Origin: Thysanoteuthis rhombus | Taxonomy: Eukaryota; Mollusca; Cephalopoda; Oegopsida; Thysanoteuthidae | Assembly (NCBI GenBank): GCA_963457665.1 | Contig: OY735215.1 | Span: 46,146,138 to 46,210,137, forward strand | Direction of reading: 5' to 3' | DNA: 64,000 nt | Part shown: positions 1 to 11,630 of the stretch, one piece after another | Position numbering within the stretch: the first letter of the stretch is position 1 | How the letters are laid out: each line of letters starts with the position of its first letter | Notes under the pieces: generated by a model | Database searches by the model: none | Told to the model about the DNA's origin: nothing | Seen by the model: only the letters and a program-made list of their open reading frames with translations | Position numbers and translations under genes: made by a program

Positions 1-116
1 TGCACCTACTTATTGGTAATGATATTATGTAGCAGCTGAAAGCCTTGTATGATGGAGAGGGCAAGAGCAGCATTGGGCTTCAAACAAGAAAACTATTCAC
101 CAGTTACAAAATGAAT

Positions 117-149
117 TTCTTCTTCTTCTTCTTCTTCTTCTTCTTCTTC

Positions 150-220
<71 letters not shown>
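117..220 (+). repeat. Compound (TTC)n(AAT)n microsatellite
   Basis: About 30 bp of TTC units run directly into about 70 bp of AAT units. Confidence 0.9.
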
Positions 221-305
221 TACAATGGTATTAATATTCTTAAGTTACAGGATACAGGAGGAAAAAAAACTTGTTTTATTACAATAATAGTTCTGTTCTT
301 TTTCC

Positions 306-545
306 TGTTGCCAAAGTTGACAACAGGGGAAATAGCTTTTTACTGCATCTGTCCTGGGAGTTGAAATAGTCATGGGAAGGTGATTTGTCCCAAGTGATCA
401 CTCACCCACTGTCTTCTCCGTTACACATCCTGGTGTGCCAGAGACAGGACATTTTTGTCAAGATATCTGGCGATGGTAAAGAGCGAAGGCGGAACTGGGT
501 TCATGACTTTATAAAGGAAATTAGTGAACATCAGAGGCCTTCGCC
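306..545 (-). repeat. SINE-like repeat A, copy without head
   Basis: The + strand shows ttgccaaagttgacaacagg with a agctttttactgcatct phrase, also found at 60440-60475. It ends with the body motif gggttcatgactttataaag and attagtgaac seen in the other copies. The tRNA-like head is not recognisable. Confidence 0.4.
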
Positions 546-560
546 AAAATTCGAATTGGA

Positions 561-1378
561 TCCCCCAAATCCGTTTTGATAAGTGTTATGCCATTCCGCA
601 TTTAATATCCTTGAATCAAAATTAAATAATCGATTGCTGAGATTAATTAGGTGAATTATTAGAAATGGTTGATTTTGTCTTCAGCCTTCCGTGCTTCAGA
701 CTAATCATCCCTCCACGTTCCTGACCCTACCCCATCAGTGCAATGGGGAGTTGCTGCTTGGAAGTCAGATTGTCAGGGATCAGGAACGCATCGTTAGTGC
801 CACGTCTTACCCGTAGGCGAGACGCGACTGAACCATGCCAGATTTCTGTCGAGCTATGTTGAAAGTTATGGCCAAATACGCCGAGCTAGGGTTAGAAAGG
901 TAGTGCCGTACATTGTAGCGAGTTGGATCCTCACTAAGTACTGCACACTTGTTGCTTTGTGCCTGACTGAACTAAATTTAGGAAATATCAACAATACAAA
1001 AATGTTCTCATCCGTCTGTTCACACAATATCTCCCAAAGTTTTGAATTCAATGAAATTTAGTAGGAGGTTTGGCAATGGGCTAAGGAAGGATTTGGGGGC
1101 GAAATAAAGAATTTGTTTTGATTGAGAGCAAACTACAAGTAGTCAATAGAGAGAATACCTTCGGGCACACCAAATTCTATGTGTGTGGGGGGTAATCTAC
1201 CATTAAGGATTGATCACACAACTCAAGTCAGGACAATCGTAAAAGGACTATGTGGGTGAGGATAAAAGATGCAACATGCGACAGAATATGAAAAAATGAA
1301 CATGATGTGAGAATTCACCGAGAAAAGTCGAGGTATTGAGAGCAATTACTGCAACGCAAAACATCTGATACTAATCAG
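561..1378. other. No gene seen
   Basis: Mixed unique sequence. 1015-1110 weakly resembles the AATATCTCC-type units (cacacaatatctcccaaagt). Confidence 0.4.
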
Positions 1379-1717
1379 AGTTCTATCACTGAGTTTATTC
1401 GGACTGTTTGTCAGTCGGCTGAAGGTCAGGGCCACGAGGCAAACAACAGTGCCTCGGGCCTCTCTGCTCAAATTACTCATAGTAAAAGCGAAAAAGGTAA
1501 ATCAAGATGTCTAGAGGACTCTGAGAGGAGACCACACCTTAATTTACCACCAGCTCCAGATTACACTTGGGCCCCATCGGAAGAAGATCTGTGTATCGAG
1601 CTGGACGAGATCTTGAAGGGAGATGCAACCAAGAGGCTAAAGATGTCGTATATCGGGCATATAAGGATGCCTTTGGTGTTAAGGTTAACAACATTGTCAA
1701 GAGAACTGCGTCTATAA
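1379..1717 (+). pseudogene. Open frame without ATG, upstream part of a decayed retroelement
   Basis: A 112-codon frame without a usable ATG encodes a hydrophilic N-terminal part (NNSASGLSAQITHSKSEKG) and then LPPAPDYTWAPSEEDLCIEL. Codon content looks protein-like and free of simple repeat. I do not recognise the family. It lies upstream of a LINE-like C-terminal segment in the same orientation (2394-2960), so both may come from one element. Confidence 0.3.
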
Positions 1718-2393
1718 CTCCAATTCATGTTGCATGACATCTACTTGACTCAGATGGCGGCAATGGAGAGAGTGTGCAGCCAATCTTTTCGAAGATGTCT
1801 GGATCATGGGCGTCCGTTGACATATCCCCAGAGGGGAGCAAAAAGGATATTTTATGGGCGGGGGGATATGTGTTCGGGATATACCTTAGCACCAACCAGT
1901 TACCAGCGGAAAATAATGATATCTCGTATGGATATATTAAGCTGGAATTAAGTAAAACAATTGTACAGCACCTACGTCTTTTATTGACTATAGTGTTCGC
2001 ACTTTCGAACCTGCTCACCCTAGGTGAGAATGCCTGATCCAAATGCCCTGATTGCCCCAAACCTAGTGGACACCCTAGGTGTTCCTCCAAGTTACAATTC
2101 ATTTAATCTGTACAGAGCCGCCCGGTCGCCAGCCCTAATAACCAGTCTCAAATGTGGCAGAGGAAGCAGAAACATATTGTAAACACCAAGAGATCGTTGG
2201 AGACGTCAATCGGGGACGATTGGAACTTGGGAATTATAACACCAAGCAGGGGAACAAAGCTAGTGCCAAAGGCAAGAGAAACTATTAGTTCCAGTGTGTC
2301 CAAGAGGAAGTAGTTGAAAACCACCAAGTGAAAGCAATATAGATCTCCAGCCAGGGGCATTGGGTCCTGTGGGACGAGGCACTTCAAGGGAAA
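1718..2393 (+). other. Decayed sequence between two retroelement pieces
   Basis: Open pieces on the + strand (for example 1774-2037, with YVFGIYLSTNQLPAENNDIS) look less random than their surroundings, but no domain could be named. Probably the interior of the same old retroelement. Confidence 0.25.
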
Positions 2394-2960
2394 TTGGCTT
2401 TCTTCCTGCGTTCCTTGGCTGACCTCTTGCCGACTCAAAACAAGCTTAAGAGGTGGATCCATCTTATAAGCAGTGTGGAGCAGAACATTACAAGAACAGC
2501 TGCTGAGAACCCGTTTTCCATTTTGTATCGAGCACCTGAGTGGGAGATACGTGAACTTAAAAAGGGAGCATCTTTCTGGAGGTCTCAGTTACCCCTCTCC
2601 GACCAAACATGGTTCTATCTGAAAGCAGAAACACCATCTTAGTAGCCGAACTAACAGGGTCCTGGGGGACCAAATGAACTCCTGTCACCAGCTGTAGAAT
2701 GCCAAGTATCGATCGAGGATGCTCGTATTAACACAGTATTACACCCCATTGAAGTTGATTGTTACTGCCTCCCAGCTATATCGGCGAGGTGTTTCTTGTC
2801 TTGCTAAAGGTCGGGTTAGAACCCAAACAATTGAAGACAGCAACTAGGGAGATAGCCATGGCAGCTGAAACCAGCTCAAGATAGTTATGGTTGTCGAGAG
2901 CTTGCGTTTGAAACACTTCTGCCGGTTAAGGCTAATTTAGTCTTCGCTGCCTCACTCAGC
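2394..2960 (+). pseudogene. LINE-type polyprotein C-terminal domain, decayed
   Basis: The + strand frames carry EWEIRE, then LRPNMVLSESRNTILVAELT, then HPIEVDCYCLPA and a terminal helix-like segment with REIAMAAETSS. This order matches the C-terminal nuclease-like region after the reverse transcriptase of some non-LTR elements, whose usual form is LRPDIVLWS...ELTVPWE...YPVEVGCRGF. Several frame changes and stops show it is dead. Family-level placement within LINEs is not possible from this piece. Confidence 0.5.
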
Positions 2961-3100
2961 TGAAGCGTTCAGGCTAAGGGGGTAAAACTTTGGTAACCTT
3001 GAGACACCAGCTGAAGATGCAGAACAGTTCACAAGAATGAACCACCAATTCTTAACTAATGAATACCATCAAGACGAGTAACACGTGACACCAAATTTGG

Positions 3101-3426
3101 AACCGTCAACTAAAACTGTCGATATAGGTTTCTTCAGTTTTTAAGTTGGTCTGGCTAGCTATATATGTATCACGTGTATAGGCCTCGTCAATTGAGCTAG
3201 AGGGCTGAAAATTTAAACCTAAGCTAAAAACGAGCAAAAATGAGATAGATGTAACTATCGATGTAGGTTTCTTCAGTTTTGAAGTTGGTCTGCCTGGCTT
3301 TGTATGTATCACGTGTACAGGCCATTCATTGATTACCTCTTTTTCCAATTGATCATCTCCAACAGATCACGTTGCCGGAAGACGTTGGTCTCGTAACGAT
3401 TTCTTTTGAGTGACTAACCAAACTTG
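3101..3426 (-). repeat. Dispersed repeat B, copy 1
   Basis: Shared landmarks in order on +: ccgtcaactaaaactgtc, ttcagtttttaagttggtct, a tatgtatcacgtgta phrase, gagctagagggctgaaaatt, then gattacctctttttccaatt, an acgttggtc phrase and tgactaaccaaacttg. It is non-coding and shorter than the ~420-bp best copy. Confidence 0.6.
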
Positions 3427-4195
3427 TATATAATTTTTGTGGTTGTTGCAAAATATCCTAGACGTTTATCTCAGTTTTATCGCAATGCAAGAAAAGAGGT
3501 TAAAACAGTTGATAAAAGGCGTAAATTTGAATTTCAAAGGTAGGACCTTGATATTTAAAGAATGTGGTTCGGAAACGCCATAAGCATCACGAGAAAAAAT
3601 AGATATATTTAATTGAATTAAAAATCAAATTGTGGATTTAAATGTGCGTATCTGGTTGAAACCTTTTCGAGATTTTGATTTTCAATTTAATTGAATACAT
3701 TTCAAAATGACACATCGCATTTGGGAACTACACTCTACATATGTACATTTGTTTTTTGTACTTAGTTTTTTTTTCTCAAATGTCAGTTAGCGTACAGTGT
3801 TAACAGTAGTATACGCTCCCCGAGTCTCCGAATTGTAGTGTAACGGGACAGCCGATGGGGGCAATCAGACAGAATCTCTTTTCTGTGTTTCCAACAACCA
3901 AATTAAGTCTTCGGGCTCGGATCGGGTGTGTCTCATTTACGTATCTCGAAGTCCCTAATGATTTTATTCTTATTTTTTTAAAAGACAGTCCATGGTTTGT
4001 GCTAATGCCAGACACGGATTCCGTGTGAAGGGATTTGGGGGACGAAGAGGTCGGACCTATCCCTAATCGGGCAAAGTACGATTTGAAAAAAAAAATGCTT
4101 TCAAAATATACAAATTTATGCATATCTGCGTATTTGTGTGTGCATGCGTGCGTTGACGCGAAACTGATTAGTACCAACAAAGTTATAATTACCTA

Positions 4196-4198
<3 letters not shown>
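3427..4198. other. No gene seen
   Basis: AT-rich. The 126-codon minus frame at 3800-4180 has no recognisable domain. Confidence 0.4.

Positions 4199-4276
<78 letters not shown>
4199..4276 (+). repeat. Compound (CT)n(AT)n(GT)n
   Basis: Three dinucleotide blocks in direct succession. The same order occurs at 60737-60779. Confidence 0.9.
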
Positions 4277-4278
<2 letters not shown>

Positions 4279-4678
4279 TATATTTGTGTGTGTAATTGAA
4301 AGATAATGTATGTGTGTGTGCTGTTGTGTGTGTTTATATGCGTGTGATTTTTCTGTCAACCATCCTCGTAATGTCTTTCATCTCTGCTGACACGATGTGT
4401 GTGGCCATTAGTACCACCACCACTACTACTACTACAACTACAACAAAAACGACAACTTCAACATAGGTTTTTAACTTCGAAACTGTTCCTTCCTTCTCCG
4501 TGTTTATTATTCTCTTGTCGAGCAACCAGGGAATTCGGGATTGTTGTTATTTAGCTGGGGGAGAAGGTGGATGCCGGTGCTTTCTTGGGGTGGTCAACAT
4601 TCCATAGTCTCCCCGGAAGAAAAATGAAGCAATAGAAAAAAGTGACTACTGAAAATCAAAAGATAAATAAAACCGAAT

Positions 4679-4755
4679 CTCTCTCTCTCTCTACCCCTCT
4701 CTTTCTCTCTCTCGCCATCATCATTATCAACGCCATTCTTAAGCCTAAACACACG

Positions 4756-4787
<32 letters not shown>

Positions 4788-4792
4788 CAACC
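4679..4792 (+). repeat. (CT)n and (AC)n arrays
   Basis: (CT)n at 4679-4712 and (AC)n at 4749-4792 lie immediately before the hAT MITE. Confidence 0.85.
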
Positions 4793-4801
4793 TCCCTGAT
4801 A

Positions 4802-5057
4802 AGTGGTTCCCAACCACCGGGCCGTGTACTGGTACTAGGACCGCTAAGCATTTTCCCTGGATCTTAATTTTAAATCCTTTAGAAAACCCATTTAAAAAAA
4901 CGAAATTCAGTGTATTAGTCACTTATAAGTGACTTATAATTTACTTATCACCTGTATTCCCTTCATGAATTGACAACTCGCCCCCCGACCCACCCCAGGC
5001 AATATATTGTCAATTTCAAACCGGTCTTTGGTACAAAAAAAGGTTGGGGACCTACCC
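4802..5057. mobile_element. Non-autonomous hAT-type MITE
   Basis: The left side reads gtggttcccaaccaccgggc and the right side ends aaaggttggggacctac, giving inverted ends ggttcccaacc / ggttggggacc. Next to them are subterminal cgggccgtgtactggtac and aaccggtctttggtac. This matches the widespread hAT MITE type whose ends read CAG(T/G)GGTCCCCAACC...CCGGTCCxTGG. It is ~255 bp with no coding capacity. A clean 8-bp duplication is not visible. Confidence 0.6.
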
Positions 5058-5144
5058 CTGTCCTAGATGTTTATCAAGCTTAGCATTTTCTGGCAACAGT
5101 CAAATAGATAGTATGAGAAGATTGTATTGCCCAAGTCCTACAAG

Positions 5145-5147
<3 letters not shown>

Positions 5148-5223
<76 letters not shown>
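5148..5223 (+). repeat. (GA)n array
   Basis: About 38 uninterrupted GA units. Confidence 0.9.
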
Positions 5224-5227
<4 letters not shown>

Positions 5228-5564
5228 GCATGTATTGAAATCGGAATTAAATTACTTAAAATATCACCTGGGCCCTGACTCTGATCGCTGGAAGTGGGGA
5301 AAATTCCACAAACAGGCTCAAATGCAGACCCCCCCTTCTCTCTCACACACACACACTAGATGGATAGATAGTTGAAATTGCATAACTGGCGAAATTTTTT
5401 TTAGTTAGGTAAATAGATGTGTCGTTTTCATTTGATTAAAAGTTCACGATATGGATACAAAATAACTATTTTTAACGATCAAAAGTTTATGTAATCAAAA
5501 TGAAATCAAACTTGAGTAAAGTAAATTTCACCAATTTCTCCGATTTGACATACCCCATATCCCA

Positions 5565-5565
5565 T

Positions 5566-5601
<36 letters not shown>

Positions 5602-5651
5602 CGTGTGTGTGTACCAGAATGTTACCTGCCACATGACAACATTTCAATACT

Positions 5652-5731
<80 letters not shown>

Positions 5732-5759
5732 AGCCGTCTGTGGATTACACAATTATTCA

Positions 5760-5818
<59 letters not shown>
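5565..5818 (+). repeat. AT/GT array cluster
   Basis: (AT)n(GT)n at 5565-5613, (TA)n at 5656-5726 and (AT)n at 5764-5818, separated by short unique or repeat-C islands. Confidence 0.9.
5727..5762 (+). repeat. Composite repeat C, 3' tip between two AT arrays
   Basis: The 36-bp island cagccgtctgtggattacac + aattattcaatc equals the 3' end of the copies at 28.3 and 45.4 kb. It sits between (TA)n 5656-5726 and (AT)n 5764-5818. Confidence 0.55.
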
Positions 5819-5821
<3 letters not shown>

Positions 5822-5984
5822 GGATAAAATGAAGTTATGTTTTTGGTTATCAAGTATAGATATCGGTCCCATTAAACCATGTGAATTAAAGCGGGCTTTC
5901 GTCAGTTGCGTGAAAATTACTCAACACTCACTTAATCATTGAACTGATTTTACAGGTAACAGGCACCCACGCGCTCCACCCACC

Positions 5985-6220
5985 TCAATTTTTGTCTCTT
6001 AACAATTTGCATACTATAGATCTCACCCTGGTCCGCTCTTTGATGCATGTTGATCTTTTTCTTTTCCTATCATACCTAGCACTACTCTTTCCATAGCTCT
6101 CTGCGCAGTTTTGAGTTTGTTTCTGTTTCGTTTTGTCTCTATGTTTCGTATCTGTATGTCGTAGCTATCATTATGAATTCAATTTATGCTTCATGCTTTA
6201 AGCCTCGTCTCAAGGACCCC
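5985..6220 (-). pseudogene. RTE-like LINE ORF2 C-terminal fragment
   Basis: On the minus strand the reading includes ATTYRYET, NKLKTAQRAMERVVLGM, then in a shifted frame KERTRVRSIV, and finally KLRWVERV. This is the order of the RTE-type C-terminus after the reverse transcriptase (AMERAMLGI...RTRVRDIV...KLRWAGHVAR). It is 5'-truncated and carries frame changes. The copy at 32742-33000 is a closer relative than the GAT-tailed copies. Confidence 0.65.
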
Positions 6221-7149
6221 AGCTTTAAAAGAAAGACCGCGAAAGTAATGTAGACCAATGAATAACCATTGGTTGGAAAGCGCCCTAAAAAAAAAAAACA
6301 TATTGAAAAGTATCCTGTCATTATGCTTTACAATATGTATACCTGTATACATGGTTGAGATTCTTTAAAATAATTGCCGTTAATACCCGCGTACCAAGAA
6401 CAGGTCGGCCCGAAACAATGGAACGAAACAAAAGACGCTAAAACTTTAGTTTTTCCAATAAATCCTGATCTTTCATTTAACAGGAAAAAAGTGCAAAACG
6501 GAGTAATGATGAAATAAGTGCTTTTCGCGGGGAAAACAAATTGTGTTTCCAGTTAATAGTCTTATGAAACCGTTATTGATGTCTGCGGAGATGTAGAATT
6601 TTCTTTAGGTTTTGTTGATGTTGATTCTTGTTGAAATCATCGAGTTGACGAATTTCACCACACTTTCTGTAAACGTGTGGAGTCTTAGTGCGTGGGAGCG
6701 CGCGAGATATATTATTGTTTCAATAGCGATTCGGGATGACGGCTGTTGTATTCTAGGTAGTGAAAGTTGGTCCGTTAACAAATCAAATCTACGATTCGAC
6801 TACCGACTGTCTGCAACTCTCTCTGTGGCTTCTGAATTTGGGCGGGAATTGGCAATATGTGAAGCTTTCCCTTCCTCAACCAGGCTTCAGCAGAATATGT
6901 TTTACTATGTAACGATTTTCCCTTTCTTGATAATTGGCGGGAAAAATTGGCGCCTTTTTTCCAACATGAGGTTATGATACGCTTTTTGGGCCAATTACGA
7001 GGGCCCCAAACAAAGGCCAATCAAAAACATACACACCACTCACAGAGAAGAAGAATAATGTGACGGGCGATAATATTATCTCTCATAAACAATTTAATTA
7101 ATAATTAGAAGATAATTAATTTCACAATTTCTGAAATATACAATCAATT
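6221..7149. other. No gene seen
   Basis: A 121-codon plus frame (6612-6977) overlaps a minus frame of similar length. Neither resembles a known family. Confidence 0.35.
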
Positions 7150-7265
7150 CTTACGATGTATCATCACCATCAGCAGCAGCAGCAACCATTATGAGTCCAC
7201 TGCTGGACAAAGGTGTTTCCCATCTCATCCCATGACAACCACGATTGCGCAGCCTACCGCCATTT
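7150..7265 (-). mobile_element. RTE-like LINE 3' end with trinucleotide tail
   Basis: The minus strand encodes a terminal FVQQWT, the typical last residues of RTE-type ORF2. A short CTG/ATG-type tail (catcaccatcagcagcagca on +) follows. Only the 3' tip is present. The phrase agtccactgctggacaaagg on + is a recognisable reverse complement of this end. Confidence 0.55.
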
Positions 7266-7377
7266 GGAGGGGGGGGCTCTTCTATCTCATCCCTCTATCC
7301 TGTGTTCCAACTGTGTTCACTGTTCCAGGGGCACCTATAGACTTCCCTTTGATCCATGTTGATACTTTTAGGTATGT

Positions 7378-7858
7378 ATTCACGTATGTATGTATGTGTG
7401 TATGTATGTGTGTATGCGTTTGTGTGTATGCGTTTGTGTCGGCTCAAGCGTGTGTGTGTGTTTATGCATGTGTGTGTTTGCTATATTCTGATGCTGATAC
7501 ACAGACAGGACACAACACAACGTAGACAGTTGACGAAGGACGATAATGTACATATACATATATATATATGTGTGTGTGTGTGTGTGTATGCGTACGTGAG
7601 TGTGTGTGTGTGTGTTTGTGTGTGGATTTGTATATTTGTGTTGGTAAGTATCTGAGTGCCGAGTCTTCTCATGACTGGATATTATCTGTCACCATAGCAT
7701 AAATAAGCCAAGAAGCAGTTTTCTGTAGATAAGTGCTCGGAAGAGGAACACGGAGTCAGCAATACAGAAACAAAACTAAAAGCGAAAGACGTACTTCCAA
7801 CCAACACACACACACACACATACGCACACACACACACGCACACACACACACACACAAA
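7378..7858 (+). repeat. TG- and CA-rich cluster
   Basis: Degenerate (TG)n at 7378-7475, (TA)n(TG)n at 7551-7625 and (CA)n at 7804-7858. Confidence 0.85.
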
Positions 7859-7861
7859 TTC

Positions 7862-7940
7862 ACGCGTATAGCTCAATGGTTAGTTCTTCCATTTAGATAT
7901 CAGCAAGTCAACTCTTCGAGAACCATTTTGACTTGAGCAA
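7862..7940 (+). repeat. tRNA-like sequence, probable SINE head
   Basis: Contains A-box-like tatagctcaatggttag and B-box-like ctcttcgagaacc. It lies directly after a (CA)n array. It does not fold as a clean tRNA, so it is not called a tRNA gene. Confidence 0.35.
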
Positions 7941-7988
7941 CGGTTTGAATTCATTCTACTTCTTAGAGAAAGAACAATGATTTTAATC

Positions 7989-8400
7989 CAATCATCATCA
8001 TCAACATCATCATCATCATTATCGTCATCATCAGTCTTTTAACGTCCGTCGTTGGACATAGACCTTCCCCAGGATTCACCACAATTCTCTATCATGGGCG
8101 TCGTGGAGCCAGTATTTCCCGAGTCTATCTAGTTCATCTCTCCATCTTGTGTTCTATCAGCTTCGGTTTCTCATGTGATCTCTGGGGAGATACATGTTAT
8201 GAGACGTGATGTCCATCGGTTGTCTTTCATTCTTGCAACATGGCCTGCCCATTGTCATTTGAGTTTTTTTCATAGTTTCTATGATGTCACGGACACCCAT
8301 TTTCTTCCTTATATACTGTACTGTCTTGTGGTCTCTCCATGTAAGTTCGAGCATAATTCTCTCATGGGCACGTTGCATAATCATCTTACAATAATTCCCA
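7989..8400 (-). pseudogene. RTE-like LINE 3' fragment with (GAT)n tail
   Basis: The minus strand encodes MIMQRAHERIMLELTWRDHK, then GVRDIIETMKKTQMTMG, matching the ORF2 C-terminus. It ends in a sequence shared by all copies here (gtccaacgacggacgttaaa on minus), followed by the tail, which on + is 7989-8034 (atcatcatc...). It is 5'-truncated. Confidence 0.7.
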
Positions 8401-9234
8401 AATGTCTGTCTTTCAGTCTGTCTGTCATCGCATAACTCAAGAACGATTTGAGCTAAGGCCACTGAATTTTTTATGGTTACCAATGGGACCCGAGGCATGT
8501 TCTTTTGAGGTATTACTTGGGGCATTATCTTACTGATCAACAATAGAAAATCGACTCCCAGTTTATGTCCAAAGACTCTTAACCTAATTAGTATGAATCA
8601 TTTTCAAATAAAGTTCGATTCAATAAATGCATTCTCTCAAATCCATGATCTTTTATTTAGTCTTAGCTCTGGCACCAGGTCTCGTAGAAAAGTATATATT
8701 TTTTTTTAGTTTTGAGATTTATGTTTTTTCTCTTTCATTGTATCATGCTGGAACTAAATAAATTGCAGGACTCACCGCCTTGGCTACACGATCCCAAAAA
8801 TCGCCATTTTCATAATGGCGACAACGCTACGTAGGTTAAAAATAACAAAATTTCCTTAGATGGCCATATCTCAAAGGAAATTTTACGCTGATTAAGAATC
8901 ATATTAGAAATTGGGTTTCAAATGAACCTATTGAAAGTGATAAGTAGCTTTTTGTTTCTTTCTAGTTTTAGACGTTATCTGGGGGTCCGTGCAGCCAATG
9001 CTTGGTTTAACAAGAGAATATACAGAAATCTCATATTAAAAAAAAAATCATTTCGTACGGAATCTGGAGCCAGAGCTAGGATTAATTGGGACCAAGGCCT
9101 CCATTTATGTGCCGATGAAAATGTAACAATAATCTGGAAATTCATCTTGAATTTAGAAAAATGTTGTTAACGAGAAATCAAAAACTGATATTTCTTTTAA
9201 ATTACTTTTAATGATATTCCCATGCCTATTCGAT
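8401..9234. other. No gene seen
   Basis: AT-rich. cagtctgtctgtcatcgcat near 8415 is a simple-sequence relic. Confidence 0.4.
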
Positions 9235-9415
9235 TTAAGTGTTCTGAATGGAATCGGCATATTGAGTTTAAATCCTGACTGGGATAGTTTACATTCACTT
9301 CGTCCTGAAACCCTTGGGAAAGATATAAACACAATTCTTCCCCCAAGCTATTGGGAATATTGTAGAACAGTTAGCATTATTCGGCTCTGGACAACTTTTG
9401 TTTTGGCTCTGATGT
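9235..9415 (+). repeat. SINE-like repeat A, plus copy
   Basis: The phrases gaatggaatcggcatattga, gggatagtttacattcactt and aatattgtagaacagttagc align with the copy at 48.95-49.11 kb. A B-box-like gagtttaaatcc is present. Confidence 0.45.
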
Positions 9416-9780
9416 AATCCTCCAGAAATTGTTCAAATGATGGAACTTTGTTGATTAGGATTTAGAAAATATTGTCAAAATCATTCGAGATCGTCACAGA
9501 GAATAAAATCCACACAATCTCACCTTCGCAATGAATTGAGATTTGACAATATATGAGGACAACTGTTGTTATTGTTCTCATCAGTGAGTTACAAGGTCTT
9601 CCATCGAAGAACCAATTATTAGCCGAGGGCCTCTCTTTTATAAGAGACTTTTAATTACGTTACCCAGCCAGCTCAGTGTCTTTCAGAGTCGACGGGTCTC
9701 ACCCTAATTGTTGACTAATGAACACAAAAACCACTGTGCAGCACTCAACACTGAACCTATTAAAAGCGTCTCATTGTCTG

Positions 9781-9784
<4 letters not shown>

Positions 9785-9834
<50 letters not shown>

Positions 9835-10018
9835 CAACTCTAATTCGCATTGAAAGACAAAGTTCAATTAGCGAGTACATATACAGATAGCCGGGAAGAG
9901 GGGAGAAATTCTACTACACAGAAAAGTAGCTGGTGAGAGATTTTATAGGCGAGTACCCAGATAGATGTCTAATGAGAGAGAGAGAGAGCAGATAGAGAGA
10001 GAGAGTGAGAGAGTGAGA
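9785..10018 (+). repeat. (TA)n and short (GA)n arrays
   Basis: (TA)n at 9785-9831 and interrupted GA at 9977-10018. Confidence 0.85.
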
Positions 10019-10964
10019 TGGGAACTTACAGAGAGGTTGTAGAGGTGAGCGTATTAAATGATAACCAGGTTAATCATTCTACAGATCAGTAAACAGATAG
10101 ATAGCCGAACTGCAGATAGAAAGAGAGAGTTGGAGAGAAAGATTAATTCAACAGAATAACAGGAATTTTTTTTAGAATTAAACGAAGACCAAATGTATCA
10201 GAGAAGTCATTACACACTCAGTCAGTTGGTTTTTCATGTCGATCATATTGGCTAAATTTCTCTCAATTCGACCAGAGGGTCAGCAAGCGAGAAGAACCTT
10301 TTATAACCGGCCAAAAGACTTTACTTTATGTGAAGTGAAGCGTTTCACTAACAAACCAACTGATCGATCCTCTTGTATCTTACTCTCAGACAAGCGTTCA
10401 TTAATCTAATCATTATTTCACTTTATTCTCGTCGTCATTGTCATTATTACTAAGCTAACTGAATTAACTAAACACTTCATTATAGAGTAACAGTTCCATT
10501 TATATCAAAGAAGCGAAGTCAACTGATTTGCATAAGTTCAATTTCAAGAACCATTATAGATTCGAAAGGGAATATCTTTTTTTATTCTCGTTATACATTC
10601 AAATATTTTAGTGTACTGGTTTAGAATGTTTAGAATGCACTTGAATTTGTGGGGGATCGGTTTTCTGAGAAGGAGCGGCTGAAGCCGTAGCTAACACAAG
10701 GGAGCTTTTTATGTTTCAATGTTTTCGCTGCGATATTACTCTCTCTATGGATTTTCAAGCCAATTGTGTATGATGTCTGTCGCTGGAGGTCGAGTGGAAG
10801 CAGGTTATGCTATTCAGATTATTCTTAAGTTGTTACATATAGAATATCACTTTTTCAGCATCATTGACGATAGCTGTAAGAGTGTAATATTCACGCGTAT
10901 AATTACAGATTCAATGATGAAGGAATAAATCATTGGAGGTTTTTGAGCCCTCAACAGCAATGGT
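9832..10964. other. No gene seen
   Basis: GA-rich patch at 9977-10140, otherwise unique AT-rich sequence. Confidence 0.4.
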
Positions 10965-11630
10965 GACTACAAACAAAGTTAGGCTATTTTTCAAGCACAA
11001 TTTCAAATTAGGTCATAAATCTGCTCAAGCTGCTAATAACGCCAACAAAGCATTTGTGTTGAACTCTGATTACTACATTGAGAACTGTTCCACGATGGTT
11101 CGATAGGTTTCGGTTTGGAAATATGGATACCAATCATAAACACAGAGGAAAGGCCAAAACGTATTCTTGATAAGGAAGAATTCCCGACAGCGTTAGTTGA
11201 CGATCCACTAAGAACGGTTCTTTCACTTGCTCGGAATTTTAGGACTTCAACAGTGACCATAACATATCATCCAAAGGCAAAAGAAAAAGTTGAAAAGTTT
11301 GAAGAATGGGTCCCACATAAACCGAATGGAATGCTCGATGGTAGGGCTCGACCCCACACATCTCAACTAACTCTGTTTGATCTTAGAGATTTGGGATATG
11401 AAGTAATGCAGCATCCTCAAAAGCACCAGACATTTTTCTGTCAGATTATCATCTTTTCAAGCATTTCGAACTTCATATCCGTAATAAAAGTTTCAATAAT
11501 AGGGAAGTCATAATTCACGCTTTTACTGAATTTGTGAACAGTAAACCTCAAGGATTGTATAGAGTTAACAAATCACTAAAAGATCATTGGGAAGAGGTTT
11601 TTGCCTCCAATGGGTCACACATTGATTGAA
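10965..11630 (+). pseudogene. Mariner transposase, internally deleted
   Basis: The + strand encodes in order: RLFFKHNFKLGHKSAQAA (first helix-turn-helix), VPRWFDRFRFGNMDTN, a second HTH region around LARNFRTSTVT, the linker KFEEWVPHK, then directly ARPHTSQLTLFDLRDLGYEV, SDYHLFKHFELH and SKPQGLYR...HWEEVFASNGSHID with a stop near 11625. These are landmarks of mariner transposases (WVPHEL linker, DNARPHT second catalytic Asp, PSDYHLF third Asp). The block between WVPHK and ARPHT, including the first catalytic Asp, is missing, so the copy cannot encode an active enzyme. The open piece is 11115-11513. Terminal inverted repeats were not identified. Confidence 0.75.
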
